64,000 nucleotides of DNA from Oidiodendron maius Zn (GCA_000827325.1 KN832900.1:88098-152097); one strand, 5' to 3'. Positions 47,301 to 58,445 are shown, numbered from the stretch's first letter. Made by a program: numbers and translations. Notes: generated by a model from the sequence alone, not told the origin.

Positions 47301-48179
47301 CTACTGTCACTTCTCTCTACCTTTATATATTGCCTCTATACTTTAACTGCCTACTCCCTTATAGAAAATGCTGTTTAGTTTTGTAATCTAACTGGCCTAG
47401 ATATCAACCTAGACTTTAAGGGTATAGTTCTCCTCCTAGAGGGATTTCTTCTCGAGTTCTAGATCCTTAACTATTTGAGATAGTGTTAGAGGGAGCTCTT
47501 TATTACAATAAGGATCTTAGGGAGCCTTAATTGCTGAGATTAGTTCAATTATTTATACCTCCAGTATAGTAGAGTTAGCTTGGTAACGAATGTTTAATAT
47601 AGAATAATTCAATAGACTATAGATTAAATATAGTGATATATATTAGCTCTAGAGAGCTGTTTCTTGCCTAACCTACTTAGTGAACCATTTGTTCTATACT
47701 ATATAATACTCTATACTTCTACTCCTTAGATATAAAGATAATTTTAGCGAACTTATAATCAGGTACTAAGAATCTCTAGTGGCAACTACTACTCTAATAA
47801 TGTATATACCCCTACTAGCAGCTATAAACTACCCTTGGCTCCAATATTAGCCTTTGGGTTGTTCGGCTTATAATAGATTAGCTATATAACTATAGCCAGG
47901 TCTGTATTTGCTAGGCTCCTATACTAACTGGAATTAATACAAGATCTTATCTCTGCTAAAAATCTAGGAAATAAATACTATCACCTATTACCTAACTATA
48001 GTAAGCAGGGTTGTAGGGAGTAAATAGTCTATCTTACTAGCTAGATTATACAAGAACTTGTATACTTCAGGGTTTTTCCCTATAGTCGATCCACCTGATC
48101 TATATACCTTCTCTATACTATCCCTAGAGCTGATATACCTAACGTTATATAAACCAGTAGCTCTTGTAGATAGGTGCAA
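47300..48179 (-). pseudogene. Unknown gene, RIP-broken
   Basis: From the ATG at 48179 on the minus strand (HLSTRATGLYNVRYISSRD, then PEVYKFLYNLASKIDYLLP) a frame continues for about 290 codons. Its TAG/TAA stops all fit former Gln or Trp codons. Later parts read IYIIRVVVATRDS and LTLSQIVKDLELEKKSLQEE, a terminal coiled coil. It points away from the plus-strand remnant that follows. Family unknown. Confidence 0.45.
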
Positions 48180-48585
48180 CTTAGTACAGAATCTTACTTC
48201 TCTAACCTAGTCAGAAAATACTATAGGCTATAATTATCGCAATGTCAGTAAAGGATTCAAGAATATATACAATAGTCCCGGTAAGGATAAGGATTGGTTG
48301 TACTAAGATAGCTTAGAGAGAGGTTCTATATATAATAGTGTAAGCAACTTTATAATACTAAGCAGGGATATTGGATCAAGATTTAAGTCCCTAGTCAGCT
48401 TGCCTATAGTATAGAGCCTACTGGTAGGAAAGTCTAGCGGCTTCTGTCTGTCGGTTATACTAATTCTAACCCTAGAGCAATAGTGATAGTCAGCTAGAGT
48501 CCTGGTACAAGCAGCAAACTAGCCAGTTCCTGGGTCAAGTTGGACCCTATATTAGGCTCCTTGGACTTAAACTACATCTAGAACA
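48180..48585. other. Decayed stretch between divergent gene remnants
   Basis: Little can be read. Weak coding traces lead into the next plus-strand remnant. Confidence 0.35.
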
Positions 48586-49080
48586 ATCTATAGCTTGGGT
48601 CTAGGGACTAGAAAGCCTTCTTAAGAATCTCTATAACAAGCTCTACTAGCCGGAACCTGAAACACTATTAGAGTATATCTTACAGTTAAAAGAATAGAAT
48701 AAGTAGTTGACTAGCTATCTAAAGGATACTAAAGAGAAAGTGAAAAGGGTACTAGATATAGAGGCAGGGGGTATACTTAAGAGGAAGAGAGAGCAAGTTG
48801 ATACTAGGGGTAGTAATAATTTGAGGCTATTAGTAAAGCAAGCAAGACAGGAGAACGATACTTAGGATCTTAGATAGAGTCTACTAAGATAGTCACCTTA
48901 TTAATCTAAACTGAAATCTAGTCAAATATCTAAAGGCTAGGACTCTAATATAATTCGCCTTTAGAGGTAACAAACTATATTAACTCCAGACCTTATAAGA
49001 ATCATTACAGAATAAACTAGATTGAAGTTATTATTATAAGCGACTACTACTAGTAGAGTTAATTTAGCTAGATTGTATTA
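48586..49080 (+). pseudogene. Coiled-coil coding fragment of unknown function
   Basis: A frame of about 160 codons reads SIAWV, LESLLKNLYNKLY, PETLLEYILQLKEQNKQLT, KDTKEKVKRVLDIEAGGILK and KRKREQV, with RIP-type stops. The basic stretch after a coiled coil looks like a nuclear regulator's linker, but no domain is recognised. It ends at the minisatellite. Confidence 0.4.
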
Positions 49081-49128
49081 TAACTCTGGAAATTCGTTGT
49101 AGTTTATTAAACAAATGTTTCTTGTTAT

Positions 49129-49545
49129 CTTGCTTACTTATCTAGTTACTAATTCCTAAACTAAAGTTTAGTACTTCTTGCTTAAGTTACTTATTAAGTT
49201 ATCAATTCCTAAACCAAAGTTTAGTACTTCTTGCTTAAGTTACTTATCAAGTTATCAATTCCTAAACTGAAGTTTAGTACTTCTTACTTACTTATCTAGT
49301 TATTAATTCCTAAACTGAAGTTTAGTACTTCTTACTTAAGTTAAGTTACTTATCTAGTTGTTAATTCCTAAACTAAAGTTTAGTACTTCTTGCTTATTTA
49401 TCCAGTTATAAATTCCCAAACTGAAGTTTGATACTTCTTACTTAAGTTACTTATCAAGTTATTAATTCCTAAACTGAAGTTTAGTACTTCTTGCTTACTT
49501 ATCTAGTTATTATTTCCTGAATAATGTTTAAGACCTTTATTTACT
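49129..49545. repeat. Minisatellite, about 52-63 bp unit, seven copies plus a degenerate one
   Basis: Each unit has the core aattcctaaactgaagttta followed by gtacttcttgcttaagtta and cttatcaagttatc. The core includes the near-palindrome ctaaactgaagtttag. Copies differ mainly by C/T and G/A changes and by presence or absence of short aagtt pieces. The array ends directly at the 5' edge of the LINE stub. Confidence 0.9.
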
Positions 49546-49546
49546 T

Positions 49547-49862
49547 TAGAATTGGTAGGATAAGACTCCTCAAGCAGTTCTAGACAGTCCTATCTATAGT
49601 ACTCTAATATACAGTATAGACAAGTGATGACTGTTTAATAGAAGGTAGGGCTAGAGAAGATATAATAGGTATAGAGATACCGACAAGCTACTAGAGCTAT
49701 TTATAGAGGTATAACTATATAGAGGTAGAGGAGGGGGGACTCTAGTAGGGTAGGTAGGAGCAGCTGTCTTTATAGTTGTTTGTTACACTAGCTCTGCTAG
49801 GGCAGTCTAGGGCCTATAAACCGGAAAAGCCAATAGGAAGAAGTCATTATCATTATTATTGT
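49547..49862 (+). mobile_element. 5'-truncated Tad1-like LINE stub (3' end only)
   Basis: The sequence aligns with 25340-25662 of the larger LINE. Landmarks are ggtaggataagactcctcaa against tcaggacaggactactagag, then the cagttctagacagtcctatc stretch, and the region leading to gtttgttacactagctctgc. It ends in a cattatcattattatt tail instead of the cagtt tail. It is far more decayed than the larger copy, so it is an older insertion. Confidence 0.75.
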
Positions 49863-50105
49863 TATAATTTTCGCTGACTTATTAGCACTAATGTTTTATA
49901 GTGTTTCATGTTTATTAATATAACCGTAATGTCCTAAGTTGTATTTGCAGTTCCTTACCTGCTGCCTTATTAGTATATATTACTTAGGGATTTTGTTGCT
50001 TTAATATCTCTAAGATTTAAGTTACTAAGAAATTTGAAATTTATCCTATAGACTATATATATATTATATATCAGCTTACTATAATATCCACGATACACTA
50101 GCGGA
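49863..50105. other. Decayed stretch
   Basis: A/T-rich, with no features. Confidence 0.4.
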
Positions 50106-52080
50106 CTACTAAATCATGCTTTAAGATAACGGGGTATAATCGTGTGTTTCTGGGCTGTTAGATATCATTAGATAAGCAGGACCAACTATATAAGGTCTCT
50201 CTAGACAGTTCTACTATTAAAGTCTCTAGACTATCTGACTAATAGATTGATACTATCTTCCAGGCTTATAAGTTTCTAATGAAATTTATAATAAGCAAGC
50301 TGCTAAGTTATCTCTTGTCTATTATCATCAAGTCGAGATTTACTATAAGGGGGGTATATCCTCCAACCTAATTATTATACTTGAAGATCCCCCTCCTGCT
50401 ATAGTTGCGCCTAATCCCTAAACACTGCCTTAAAGCCCCCCTTAGCTACTAAAGAAACGTTGTCAGGGAGACAGTTACAAGGGTATAGTAGTAGGGAGCT
50501 TAAGCAGGATAAAGAGAGACTCCTTATCAAGACATCAAGGTGGATCTGGTGGGAATACCGCAAAAATCGACTTGCTTAGCCTTCTATATAATCCTATATC
50601 CTATAGCACCTCCAGACCAGATGAAATTCTATTAGCCCTAGTGCCTGCTATACTTGAAGAGCAGTCCCTACAACTAAATAATGATACAAAACACAAGATG
50701 GTTTCTAAAGAGATATAAGAGTTATACCTGGATTATAATGCTATACTAGTTATGTTAGATATCCTTCAGAAGTATATAAAGTACTATAGAGGAACTATAG
50801 ACATCCAGGAAGGAGACTCCTTTATCACGATAGTATATAAGGGTATAGGCGCTATTATAAAGCCTCCTGATCTGACCAGCTATTTTGATTGTAGTATATA
50901 GATAACAGTGAAGCAGGAATTAAGAAAGGAACAAGCTAGCCTGGATAGTCTCTATATAATTAATATATAGAAAGAATCCTTTTGATATAACTATATTATA
51001 AAGCTGGTAGGTACTAATATCCAATTATACCAGAGAGAGAATCCTGGCTTAGTAGTCAATCTTAATCAAGTAGAGATAGAAGCACTAAAGGAGCTTATCG
51101 ATATCGTCTCTAGAGGGCAAAGTAAGGAGAATTACTGGAAACACTATTAATTTTGGATATTCCTTTACTAGATATATATAGAAGGTATAATAAATAAGAT
51201 AGGATATACCGATAATTATATACTAAAGGAAGGTATAATATATATCCTCTTGTTCCAGATAGGAAATTTTAATAAACGTTTCTTTAACAAGACAAAAGCC
51301 TTGCTTCTAATAGTAAGGAAGTGGAATCAAGTATACTATCTTTATATAAAGGAAGTCCAAATAAGAGTACTTGCTGAACAAGCAGATGACTTCTCTAGTA
51401 GTATAGATCTATACTAGGAGATTATATTGAAAGCGTTAAATGTTTCCCTATCTGACTAGGTTAACGGAGTATAAGCACTAAATCAAGAAGAACAGCAGTT
51501 ATATCTCTTGAGCTTCGATTGTATATTATAGCTAGAAGAGCTATTGCTACAAAATACTAAAGATATACTTTGATTTGGTATTGATAGTCAATCGGAGTAT
51601 AATAAAGCCGTTTATATATACCTTATACTATATAAAGGTCCTTGTAATAGTAAGCGAAAGTTTGATAGAATACCTGCCTCTAGGATAGTTGTAGTGCTAT
51701 GCCTGGTCGCCCTGATCTTGCTAGAGGACTTTCTAGAGGTCATATTAGGACAACTGCAATATACACTAGAGTCTATATATTCAGATAAAGCTATTACAGG
51801 ACCTAATCTGAATCTATAGCTTGATTTCTTGAAGATTACTAGTAAACTTAGCTATATAAGGTCAATAGAATTAGATAGGGAGGCTAATATAACCCTAACC
51901 TAGAAGGCTTATAATAACCAGTATAGCCTGAACTAGCAGATTAATGTTATAGCTAGTAAAGAGATCTAGCCCTTTAAAGAGCTAGTCTGACCTAATTCTG
52001 ACTCCCTAAGAAGCCTGCTTAGATTATAATCAGTATCTACCCTTATATAAAGTATTTGCTTGAAAAGGCACTAGACTCTA
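50106..52080 (+). pseudogene. Long unknown gene, RIP-broken
   Basis: Coding texture can be followed for more than 600 codons. The first part (about 50110-50560) reads RVFLGCQISLDKQDQLYKVS, LSDQQIDTIFQAYKF and a basic DKERLLIKTSRWIWWEYRKN. The main part from 50640 reads AILEEQSLQLNNDTKHKMV, EIEALKELIDIVSRGQSKEN, NKRFFNKTKALLLIVRKWNQ (about 51270) and VVLCLVALILLEDFLEVILG (about 51690). It ends near 52080. Mostly helical with no transmembrane block. All visible breaks are RIP-type stops. The family is not recognised. Confidence 0.5.
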
Positions 52081-52695
52081 AACCTTTTATTTACGGTTTT
52101 ATTCTAATTTTAAAAAATTAACTTATTAAGAACCTTTATATACAGATTTGTATATAAAGGTATATTATAGATTTTATACTATTAGAGACATTATACTACA
52201 ACTGATATTATATAAATTCAAGTATCTATAGCTAGCTGATTTAGTAGGTATCAGTTTATATTGTAGAAGCAGCTATAAAACGGCCTATATTAATTATATA
52301 GTATTCGAATCCCTTAGCTATATACCTTAGTATTCTCGATATTCTGCAGATTTAGGCTAATATAAACAATTAAGTCTAAGTATAGTGTTGAATTTGATGT
52401 CTACTGTAGTGGCCACTAGTATGATTCTGCTGCAAGAAGCCATTAATCAAGCTATTTGATATTCAGTTAGAATCAACTTCTAATCACTCCTTGATTATAA
52501 TACTATACCCTGCTATAATAGTGCCTTTTAAGGCAAGATAGCAGATTACAAACAGTAGGGCTTCTGTAGTCTTGTAATATCTTTCTCTATAGCAGCTATT
52601 TTTTGTATAGTATTTTGTTTGCTTGTTGTACTAAAGCTAAGCTATTAGAAGAGCAGCCTTCTTACTATCTATATACTATATATCACCCTTCGACT
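52081..52695. other. Decayed stretch
   Basis: Strongly A/T-rich. No frame or repeat that I can define. Confidence 0.45.
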
Positions 52696-52699
52696 AGTA

Positions 52700-53520
52700 T
52701 TACACTAATATCTATATAGTTTGATACTATAAAGATCACTAAACAAGGCGTTTTGCTCCCTATTCCACTAATCCCTTAATCTATTACAGCTATCATTCCT
52801 GTAGCAGCAAGCAAGGTGGGCGGTGCTGAGAGTACTGCTGCTGCTATAGTATCCCCTATAGCTAGTGAGGTTCAGAGTACCGTTTTGGCTGCTATTATGT
52901 CTATAGAGAGTGCTATAGGTTCAGTTATACCCAAGAACTGCACTTTAGGCACCGACTACTTCTGCCTTGGACTTACCGACTATATCGACTGTAAAGAACT
53001 ACTATTAAACATTTCCGGTATCCTACTAAGTTCTCTTCTGGCTATTGAACTGTTTAATAAGCTTGGAAAGCTTGATCAAGTATTACTAGAGATTACTCCT
53101 AAGAACCTTAAAGCCTGCTTGATTATAAGTATAGTCTTTATAGGTATTGCGATTGTAGCGCTTGTAGCCATTATATTCTTTCCAAATATCGGGTTTATTT
53201 TCTTACTGCTTGTATATAAGTTGGGATTATATTGGATCTTGGAAACATCAACGCTTTTTTGATTTATTTGTAGCGGAATCTGCTCCGCCCCTCTTATTGC
53301 TATTATAGTTATTCTCTATAGCCTATAGTTAAGGGCAGAGCTGCTAAAGGATATCTCTTTTAAGACTAGCGAGGCAAGTAGTTGGGTTCTAGCTGTACTT
53401 ATCTGTACTATATTTATAGTCATCTCGATTGTAGCAGAGTAGGCACTTTATATAGTTTAGTATTAGACACTAGTTCTTGTACATTAACGGAAGTAGCAAA
53501 ATAGATTGCTTAACGATACC
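52700..53520 (+). pseudogene. Multi-pass membrane protein, unknown family, lightly broken
   Basis: The frame is open from about 52700 apart from one former Gln codon and is uninterrupted at 52816-53259. It has an Ala/Ser-rich luminal or extracellular-looking stretch (ESTAAAIVSPIASEVQSTVL), a Cys-bearing loop (CTLGTDYFCLGLTDYIDC) and hydrophobic helices at residues about 70-85, 103-125 and 126-145 of that part. After a TGA at 53260 two more helices follow (SAPLIAIIVILYSLQL; WVLAVLICTIFIVISIV). A shorter gene of the same architecture lies at 60904-61579. Function unknown. Confidence 0.55.
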
Positions 53521-53599
53521 CCGAGCTATATAAATTGGTATATAATAGAATTATATAGCTTTGCTGATATTCTTATCTGAGTATATATAAGACTTTCAA

Positions 53600-54060
53600 T
53601 CGTCCCTCCTCTTTGCTAGCCTCTACAATTCTATAATATACGAAATTTCCTGCCTTATTATAGTATAAGTACTAAAAAAAATCCATTGCTATATAGGGAT
53701 CTTTAGAGTTAATTTGCTCCTCTACTGGTCTGCCTAAAGGATATATATAGTACTATAGTTCAAAGGAATTTTTATTATCCTCCTCTTCCTTTACTAATCT
53801 CTTAGATTCTTATATCTTCTGGTCTTGCAATATTGTCTGATTTACTAGAAGCACCTTGTTTGACCCTAGCTTATGTTCCTTCTTGCTTCCCTTTGCTAGC
53901 TCTATAACCTTAGGTTCTATTATAGTATCTTCCTCCTGCTTCAGGTTATTATTGTTTAAGCCTGCTTTCTGCCTCGAATATCTTGTATATCGGTAGTACC
54001 CTTGTCTCTCGGGTTTGTTAGTATCTCCATTATTAATAGCACCAAATTTTCGTTTTATTT
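53600..54060 (-). pseudogene. C-terminal part of an unknown charged protein
   Basis: The minus strand reads NKPERQGYYRYTRYSRQKAG, IIEPKVIELAKGSKKEHKLG, RLVKEEEDNKNSFELQYYI and YPLGRPVEEQINSKDPYIAM over about 150 codons with few stops. It recalls the Lys/Glu-rich tail of the gene at 58.6-60.3 kb and the YRDxK gene at 6.6 kb, so all three may be relatives. Its 5' part is lost. Confidence 0.4.
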
Positions 54061-54080
54061 TAGTGGGATCGTGGAGTATA

Positions 54081-54140
54081 TAAGGAGTTGTTGACTAAGG
54101 AGTTATCAAGTAAGGAGTTATAAGTAAGGAGTTATCAAGT
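54081..54140. repeat. Short tandem repeat, 15-bp unit
   Basis: Four units of taaggagttatcaag with small changes (taaggagttgttgac, taaggagttatcaag, taaggagttataag, taaggagttatcaag). Confidence 0.85.
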
Positions 54141-54301
54141 ATAAAGAGCAGGCTAGGAAGTGTTTATAAAGTACCTGATAATATATACAAAGACTCAAAT
54201 CAGGCACTTGTAGTATAAAGATAAGACTGAAATGTAGTTCTAATAGAGCAGTGCTAGAGAGTAAGGGTTCTTATATCTAAGAGATTCAACCTAATCTATA
54301 T

Positions 54302-54395
54302 AGTATATAAGGCAGACTTAAAGACTATATAGTTTATATACTAGTAGTGTATAAGGCAGACTTAAAGGCTATACAGTTCATATACTAGTAGACTA
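54302..54395. repeat. Two tandem copies of a 47-bp unit
   Basis: gtatataaggcagacttaaa followed by gactatatagtttatatact agta is repeated once with a few C/T and G/A differences. Confidence 0.75.
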
Positions 54396-54584
54396 TATAC
54401 GCCTTGCTATAGGCCGGTAGTGCCTTGCGCTAGGAGCACCAAGAGGTTGTATAGTTAAGGAATACCCTTAAACTTTAAGTGCAAAATCTTCTGCTTCTAA
54501 GTAGTATCCTTGGAGACATACAAGTTGCAGTATACAGACTTACGCTATTGTTGGTCTTCCTGTATTCCGTGGCAACCCCCCCCC

Positions 54585-54939
54585 NNNNNNNNNNNNNNNN
54601 NNNNNNNNNNNNNNNNNNNNNNNNNNNNNNNNNNNNNNNNNNNNNNNNNNNNNNNNNNNNNNNNNNNNNNNNNNNNNNNNNNNNNNNNNNNNNNNNNNNN
54701 NNNNNNNNNNNNNNNNNNNNNNNNNNNNNNNNNNNNNNNNNNNNNNNNNNNNNNNNNNNNNNNNNNNNNNNNNNNNNNNNNNNNNNNNNNNNNNNNNNNN
54801 NNNNNNNNNNNNNNNNNNNNNNNNNNNNNNNNNNNNNNNNNNNNNNNNNNNNNNNNNNNNNNNNNNNNNNNNNNNNNNNNNNNNNNNNNNNNNNNNNNNN
54901 NNNNNNNNNNNNNNNNNNNNNNNNNNNNNNNNNNNNNNN
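54585..54939. other. Assembly gap (355 N) flanked by poly-C runs
   Basis: The left side ends in nine or more C, and the right side begins cctcccccccc. The gap therefore sits in a C-homopolymer-rich sequence that could not be read. Any open frame across it is an artefact. Confidence 0.97.
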
Positions 54940-55075
54940 CCTCCCCCCCCGATAGGACCGCCATCCATTTCTGCCTGCTTTAGTATACCTACAAAATTTA
55001 TATCTCTTCCTGGTCGATAATTCCCTATAATTTTATATAATCCGTATACTATAGCCACTCCTAAATATCATTGAT

Positions 55076-55114
55076 TATAGTATAGTAAGGGTTAAAACTG
55101 GCTTCAGTTTCTAT
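55076..55114 (+). repeat. Left terminal inverted repeat
   Basis: Pairs with 58446-58484 as reverse complement, 34 of 39 positions, all differences being transitions. Confidence 0.8.
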
Positions 55115-55254
55115 AGTGTTTCTCATTTCCTATTTTTTTTATTTAACCTAGCGAGTCTTCTCTCTTATAACTACACGACTCTAATGTCTGTCCCTGCATT
55201 GCGAGACATACCCTATCACAAGACGAATCTATAGTTTTAGAATTATAAATTTTT

Positions 55255-55548
55255 TTGGGGCAAGCCTATGAAGTTGTTATTAATATACTACTTTCTTTAA
55301 CTACTTCTCTCTATAGAGACCACTTAGTAATGAAGAAAAGGCTACAGTTGATTATGCTATCGATCGTTTTAATCACGCCACTAATCATGGCTTTGGCAGT
55401 TCCCCCCTGTTTAATCGCGACTTTTATAATGTTTTTAAAATTCGGAGTACTTAAGGAGAGGTTCTATAACAAAATAATATCGCTCCAAATTTTAAAGACA
55501 CCCCGAGAGGAAAAGAATACAGTCCGGGAGTTAGGCTGGTGCGAATAG
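55255..55548 (+). CDS. Small hydrophobic open frame, doubtful gene
   Basis: It has 97 codons. It contains one strong transmembrane-like stretch (LIMLSIVLITPLIMALAVPP) followed by FIMFLKFGVL and a charged end. The layout resembles the membrane proteins at 52.7-53.5 and 60.9-61.6 kb, but the similarity may only reflect hydrophobicity. It lies between the left inverted repeat and the NLR-like gene. Confidence 0.3.
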   Translation: MGQAYEVVINILLSLTTSLYRDHLVMKKRLQLIMLSIVLITPLIMALAVPPCLIATFIMFLKFGVLKERFYNKIISLQILKTPREEKNTVRELGWCE

Positions 55549-56034
55549 AGGGGACACATGTTTCAGTGCTTAGTAATACGCATTACAATGTACTATGTTC
55601 ACGCCCGGGTTCGCTATATTTCTATTAGCCACAAGTCTTAGGTTAAATCACGTGCGTGGCGTATAGGTTTTCGAACATTCTATCCGCAGGTGGCAGCACG
55701 CTAGTGCCTTTGCGCTCTCGTCTCCTCCTGCATTACCATCCCGATGCAGGATAATATGGACAGAGCCAGTCAAGTCCTAGCGCAAGGCGTACCTCCTGGC
55801 GTGCCTAGATCATGGCAATGTCCCACACGGAGTTGATGTTAACCAGTAATAAATAGTTGTTGCTCGTGGTCCGCCACATTTCAGGCAACATCGCCTACGC
55901 CTGGTCTAAATTTGAGCGAAGAAGCATCTTCATCTAATTCTGTTCACAATATTGCAACCATCTTAGCTTGAATTGATACATGATTCCGAGCGGCCTATAC
56001 CATTCCAGACGTTTCTACGTCTCTAAATTATGTC

Positions 56035-57749
56035 ATGGAGGGATCTTCATCTGGAAACCTATTTTCGCGGCGTACTTGGACCCAAGCCTGGCCCAGGATT
56101 TCCAGCGTCGTCAACCGACAAGGACATGATGGCAAGCAAGGGACCAAAGGTCCTATCGGGCTAACCACGATTGCCCAGCCTAACGGCAACCCTCTTGTAG
56201 ATCTGATATTCATTCATGGATTGAATGGAGGATCATTTAGTAGTTGGACTCATAACGGAGACCCGACCTTGTTCTGGCCTGGAGTCTGGCTGCCTCGCGA
56301 TGAAGAGTTCAGAGATGTCCGCATACATACTTTCGGATACAACTCGAGTTGGTCGCATCCTAGTGTGCTTGATATCGAAGACTTCGCGATGGCTTTGCTT
56401 GGTGCTATCAGCGATTGTCCACATATACTGGGACGAGACAATGAACAAAAGGTACTAGAATATTATTTTGATCTTGGTTGATACAACTGCCTTAATACTG
56501 ACGTTCTAAGCCCCCGCCTCTTATTTTTGTTGGGCATAGCATGGGCGGGCTCGTCATCAAACGTGCATGTGCTCTTGCCCGAAGCATTGATGCCTTCCGA
56601 AATATTGAAAAACGAATTATTTCGATTTTCTTCCTTGCAACGCCTCATCATGGCGCCGACATTGCTCGAATACTGACTCGTTTACACGGAATTACTGGAA
56701 CTGGTCCTCTGCCTTTCGTTGAAGAGCTTCGCAAGAATTCGGCGACTATCCAATCGATTAATGCTGGGTTTCTTCCTCTATGCGGCCAATTCCAGTTGTT
56801 TTCCTTCTTTGAAACTCGGCCAATGATATCTGGCATCTGGGGAAGCCTTATCGTAGAGAAAGAATGCGCTATCATGGGGTGCCAGAATGAAAGGAGAATT
56901 TATCTCGACGCGAACCATCGAACCGTAGCCAAATTTTCGTCAAAGGCAGACTCCGCATACCTGACAATTCGAAACGCACTTGTAGCTGTTATCTACTTGT
57001 TGCGTAATAATCCAAGTCAGTTTCGGCAGCTTCTGACGGAGGACAAAAATCAGGCTCTTGATAGCTTTCTTCAGGTTTCTGAGGCTCCTGTGGACATACT
57101 TGACTATCACAGCAAATTCCGAGCAGAAGGTACATGCGAATGGTTCTTTCAAAGTCAACTATTCACACAGTGGCGAACAGAGCCTGAAACGAAGATATTC
57201 TACATGAGCGGGGATCCGGGCTACGGCAAGAGCGTTATAACAAGCTATATCATCAGCCAAATGCAGCGTAATGAAGTTAATCTTCTTGCTCGAGATTGCT
57301 GCTATTTCTTCTTTCGCTATAACGATAAAAGAAGTGGAACGGTTGAGAGCTTTTTGCGCTCTGTCATTTGGCAAATGTCGTCCTTGCACAAGCCCATTCA
57401 CACGTCGGCCATGGAGATAGTTCGCAATTTCCAATCACCCAATTTGCCTTCCAATATTCATGCTATATTTGAACAGGTTTTTATCAACGGGATCCTGAAA
57501 ATAAAGCTTAGGAAGCTCCAATTTTGGATCATCGATGCTATCGATGAATGTTCTTGTCCCCAGGATCTCTTCAACTTCCTTAGCATCATCCAGAAGAGTT
57601 GGCCGGTCTACCTGTTCATCTCTTCTCGCCCCTACGGTGATGTTAGCAGAGCTCTACAGACTTACGTGACAGACATTACATACTTCAGCATGGAGAATGC
57701 AAAGACAAATATCAGCCGGGATATTGACCTGGTGGTTAGTAGCTTATGA
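56035..57749 (+). CDS. Alpha/beta-hydrolase + NACHT (NLR-like STAND) protein, apparently truncated
   Basis: Exon 1 is 56035-56451 and exon 2 is 56511-57749. They are joined by a 59-bp intron (GTACTAG...CTGAC...TTCTAAG), giving 551 residues. The N-terminal alpha/beta-hydrolase has the oxyanion loop FIHGLNGG and the nucleophile elbow GHSMGG (Ser149), followed by ATPHHGAD. It is of the lipase-like/DUF676-PGAP1 type that forms the N-terminal domain of many fungal NLRs. The NACHT part has a Walker A GDPGYGKSV (residues 373-381) and a Walker B FWIIDAIDEC (about 477-486), then RPYGDV. The frame stops soon after the sensor region, so the winged helix and the C-terminal repeats (ankyrin, TPR or WD40) of full NLRs are missing. 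It shows little RIP and normal codon use. Fungal NLRs act in non-self recognition and regulated cell death. A truncated or split gene is possible. Confidence 0.88.
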
Positions 57750-58445
57750 GGGCATCCACAGTCGCTAAAAGAGGGACTGCTGCGCACCAGGCTACTTTTT
57801 GCTTCGGAGGATGTCGGGACGCGGGATTTTCCGGCAGATACGCCACGCGCAGCCACAGATTTTATTACAATTTTACCGAGATTACTATAACCACACCGCC
57901 GCTGACCAGGATCTTTGATCGCTTGATTAGAGGAGGTATTAGCCTTTGTAGCGACGGTGTATGATATAGCGCGCTCTGGCCGCCATAACTCTAAGAATAC
58001 CGTTTTGGCATTATAATAAAACCTAGATATCTATATCTAATTGTTTTATAAGTTTAAAAGTTGGAAAAAGCTTAATGGTGGTGTTACAAGTCAAGGGATC
58101 TATTATAGTATCAAAGGAGAGCCTTCCGTAAATTCAAGGGGCGGCGATGATATAGTTATGATTTTCGGAATTGATAGGTCAAGAGTATTTGGGAGAAGTA
58201 TATAATATAACTGAAATAAAAATAAATAGAAATTTTTATACATTCGCAGATTTTTAGTCGCTTGAACTCGAAGTACCTACGTTTTGTCTCGTTATACAGT
58301 GCGTCTCGGCTTGTAGGGATAGACGTTACTCTTATAACTTAGGGTGGTGTTGATATATTACTCTTTCAATTCAGTCGCCGTTGCAGGAAGTTTCCACTTG
58401 TATATTCGACATCATGCTTTTACTATACTTTAGTGATCTTGTAGA
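57750..58445. other. 3' flank of the NLR-like gene inside the inverted repeats
   Basis: The first ~200 bp remain GC-rich. In frame after the stop one reads GHPQSLKEGLLRT and more, which may be former coding sequence (TGA for CGA). From about 57970 the sequence becomes A/T-rich and non-coding up to the right inverted repeat. Confidence 0.5.

Noticed and set aside
47300-49080. A DUF3435 captain (tyrosine recombinase) near the patatin-like gene
   Set aside because: I looked for the R...HxxR...Y pattern here and elsewhere and could not find it; the readable sequence is coiled coil and unknown.
49129-49545. CRISPR array
   Set aside because: Units are contiguous with no unique spacers and the genome is fungal; it is a minisatellite.
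54479-55058. Four long open frames on both strands across the gap
   Set aside because: They consist almost wholly of N translated as X, and are artefacts of the 355-N gap.
56028-57434. Several minus-strand frames of 60-90 codons
   Set aside because: Shadows of the hydrolase-NACHT gene, whose plus-strand motifs and intron are clear.
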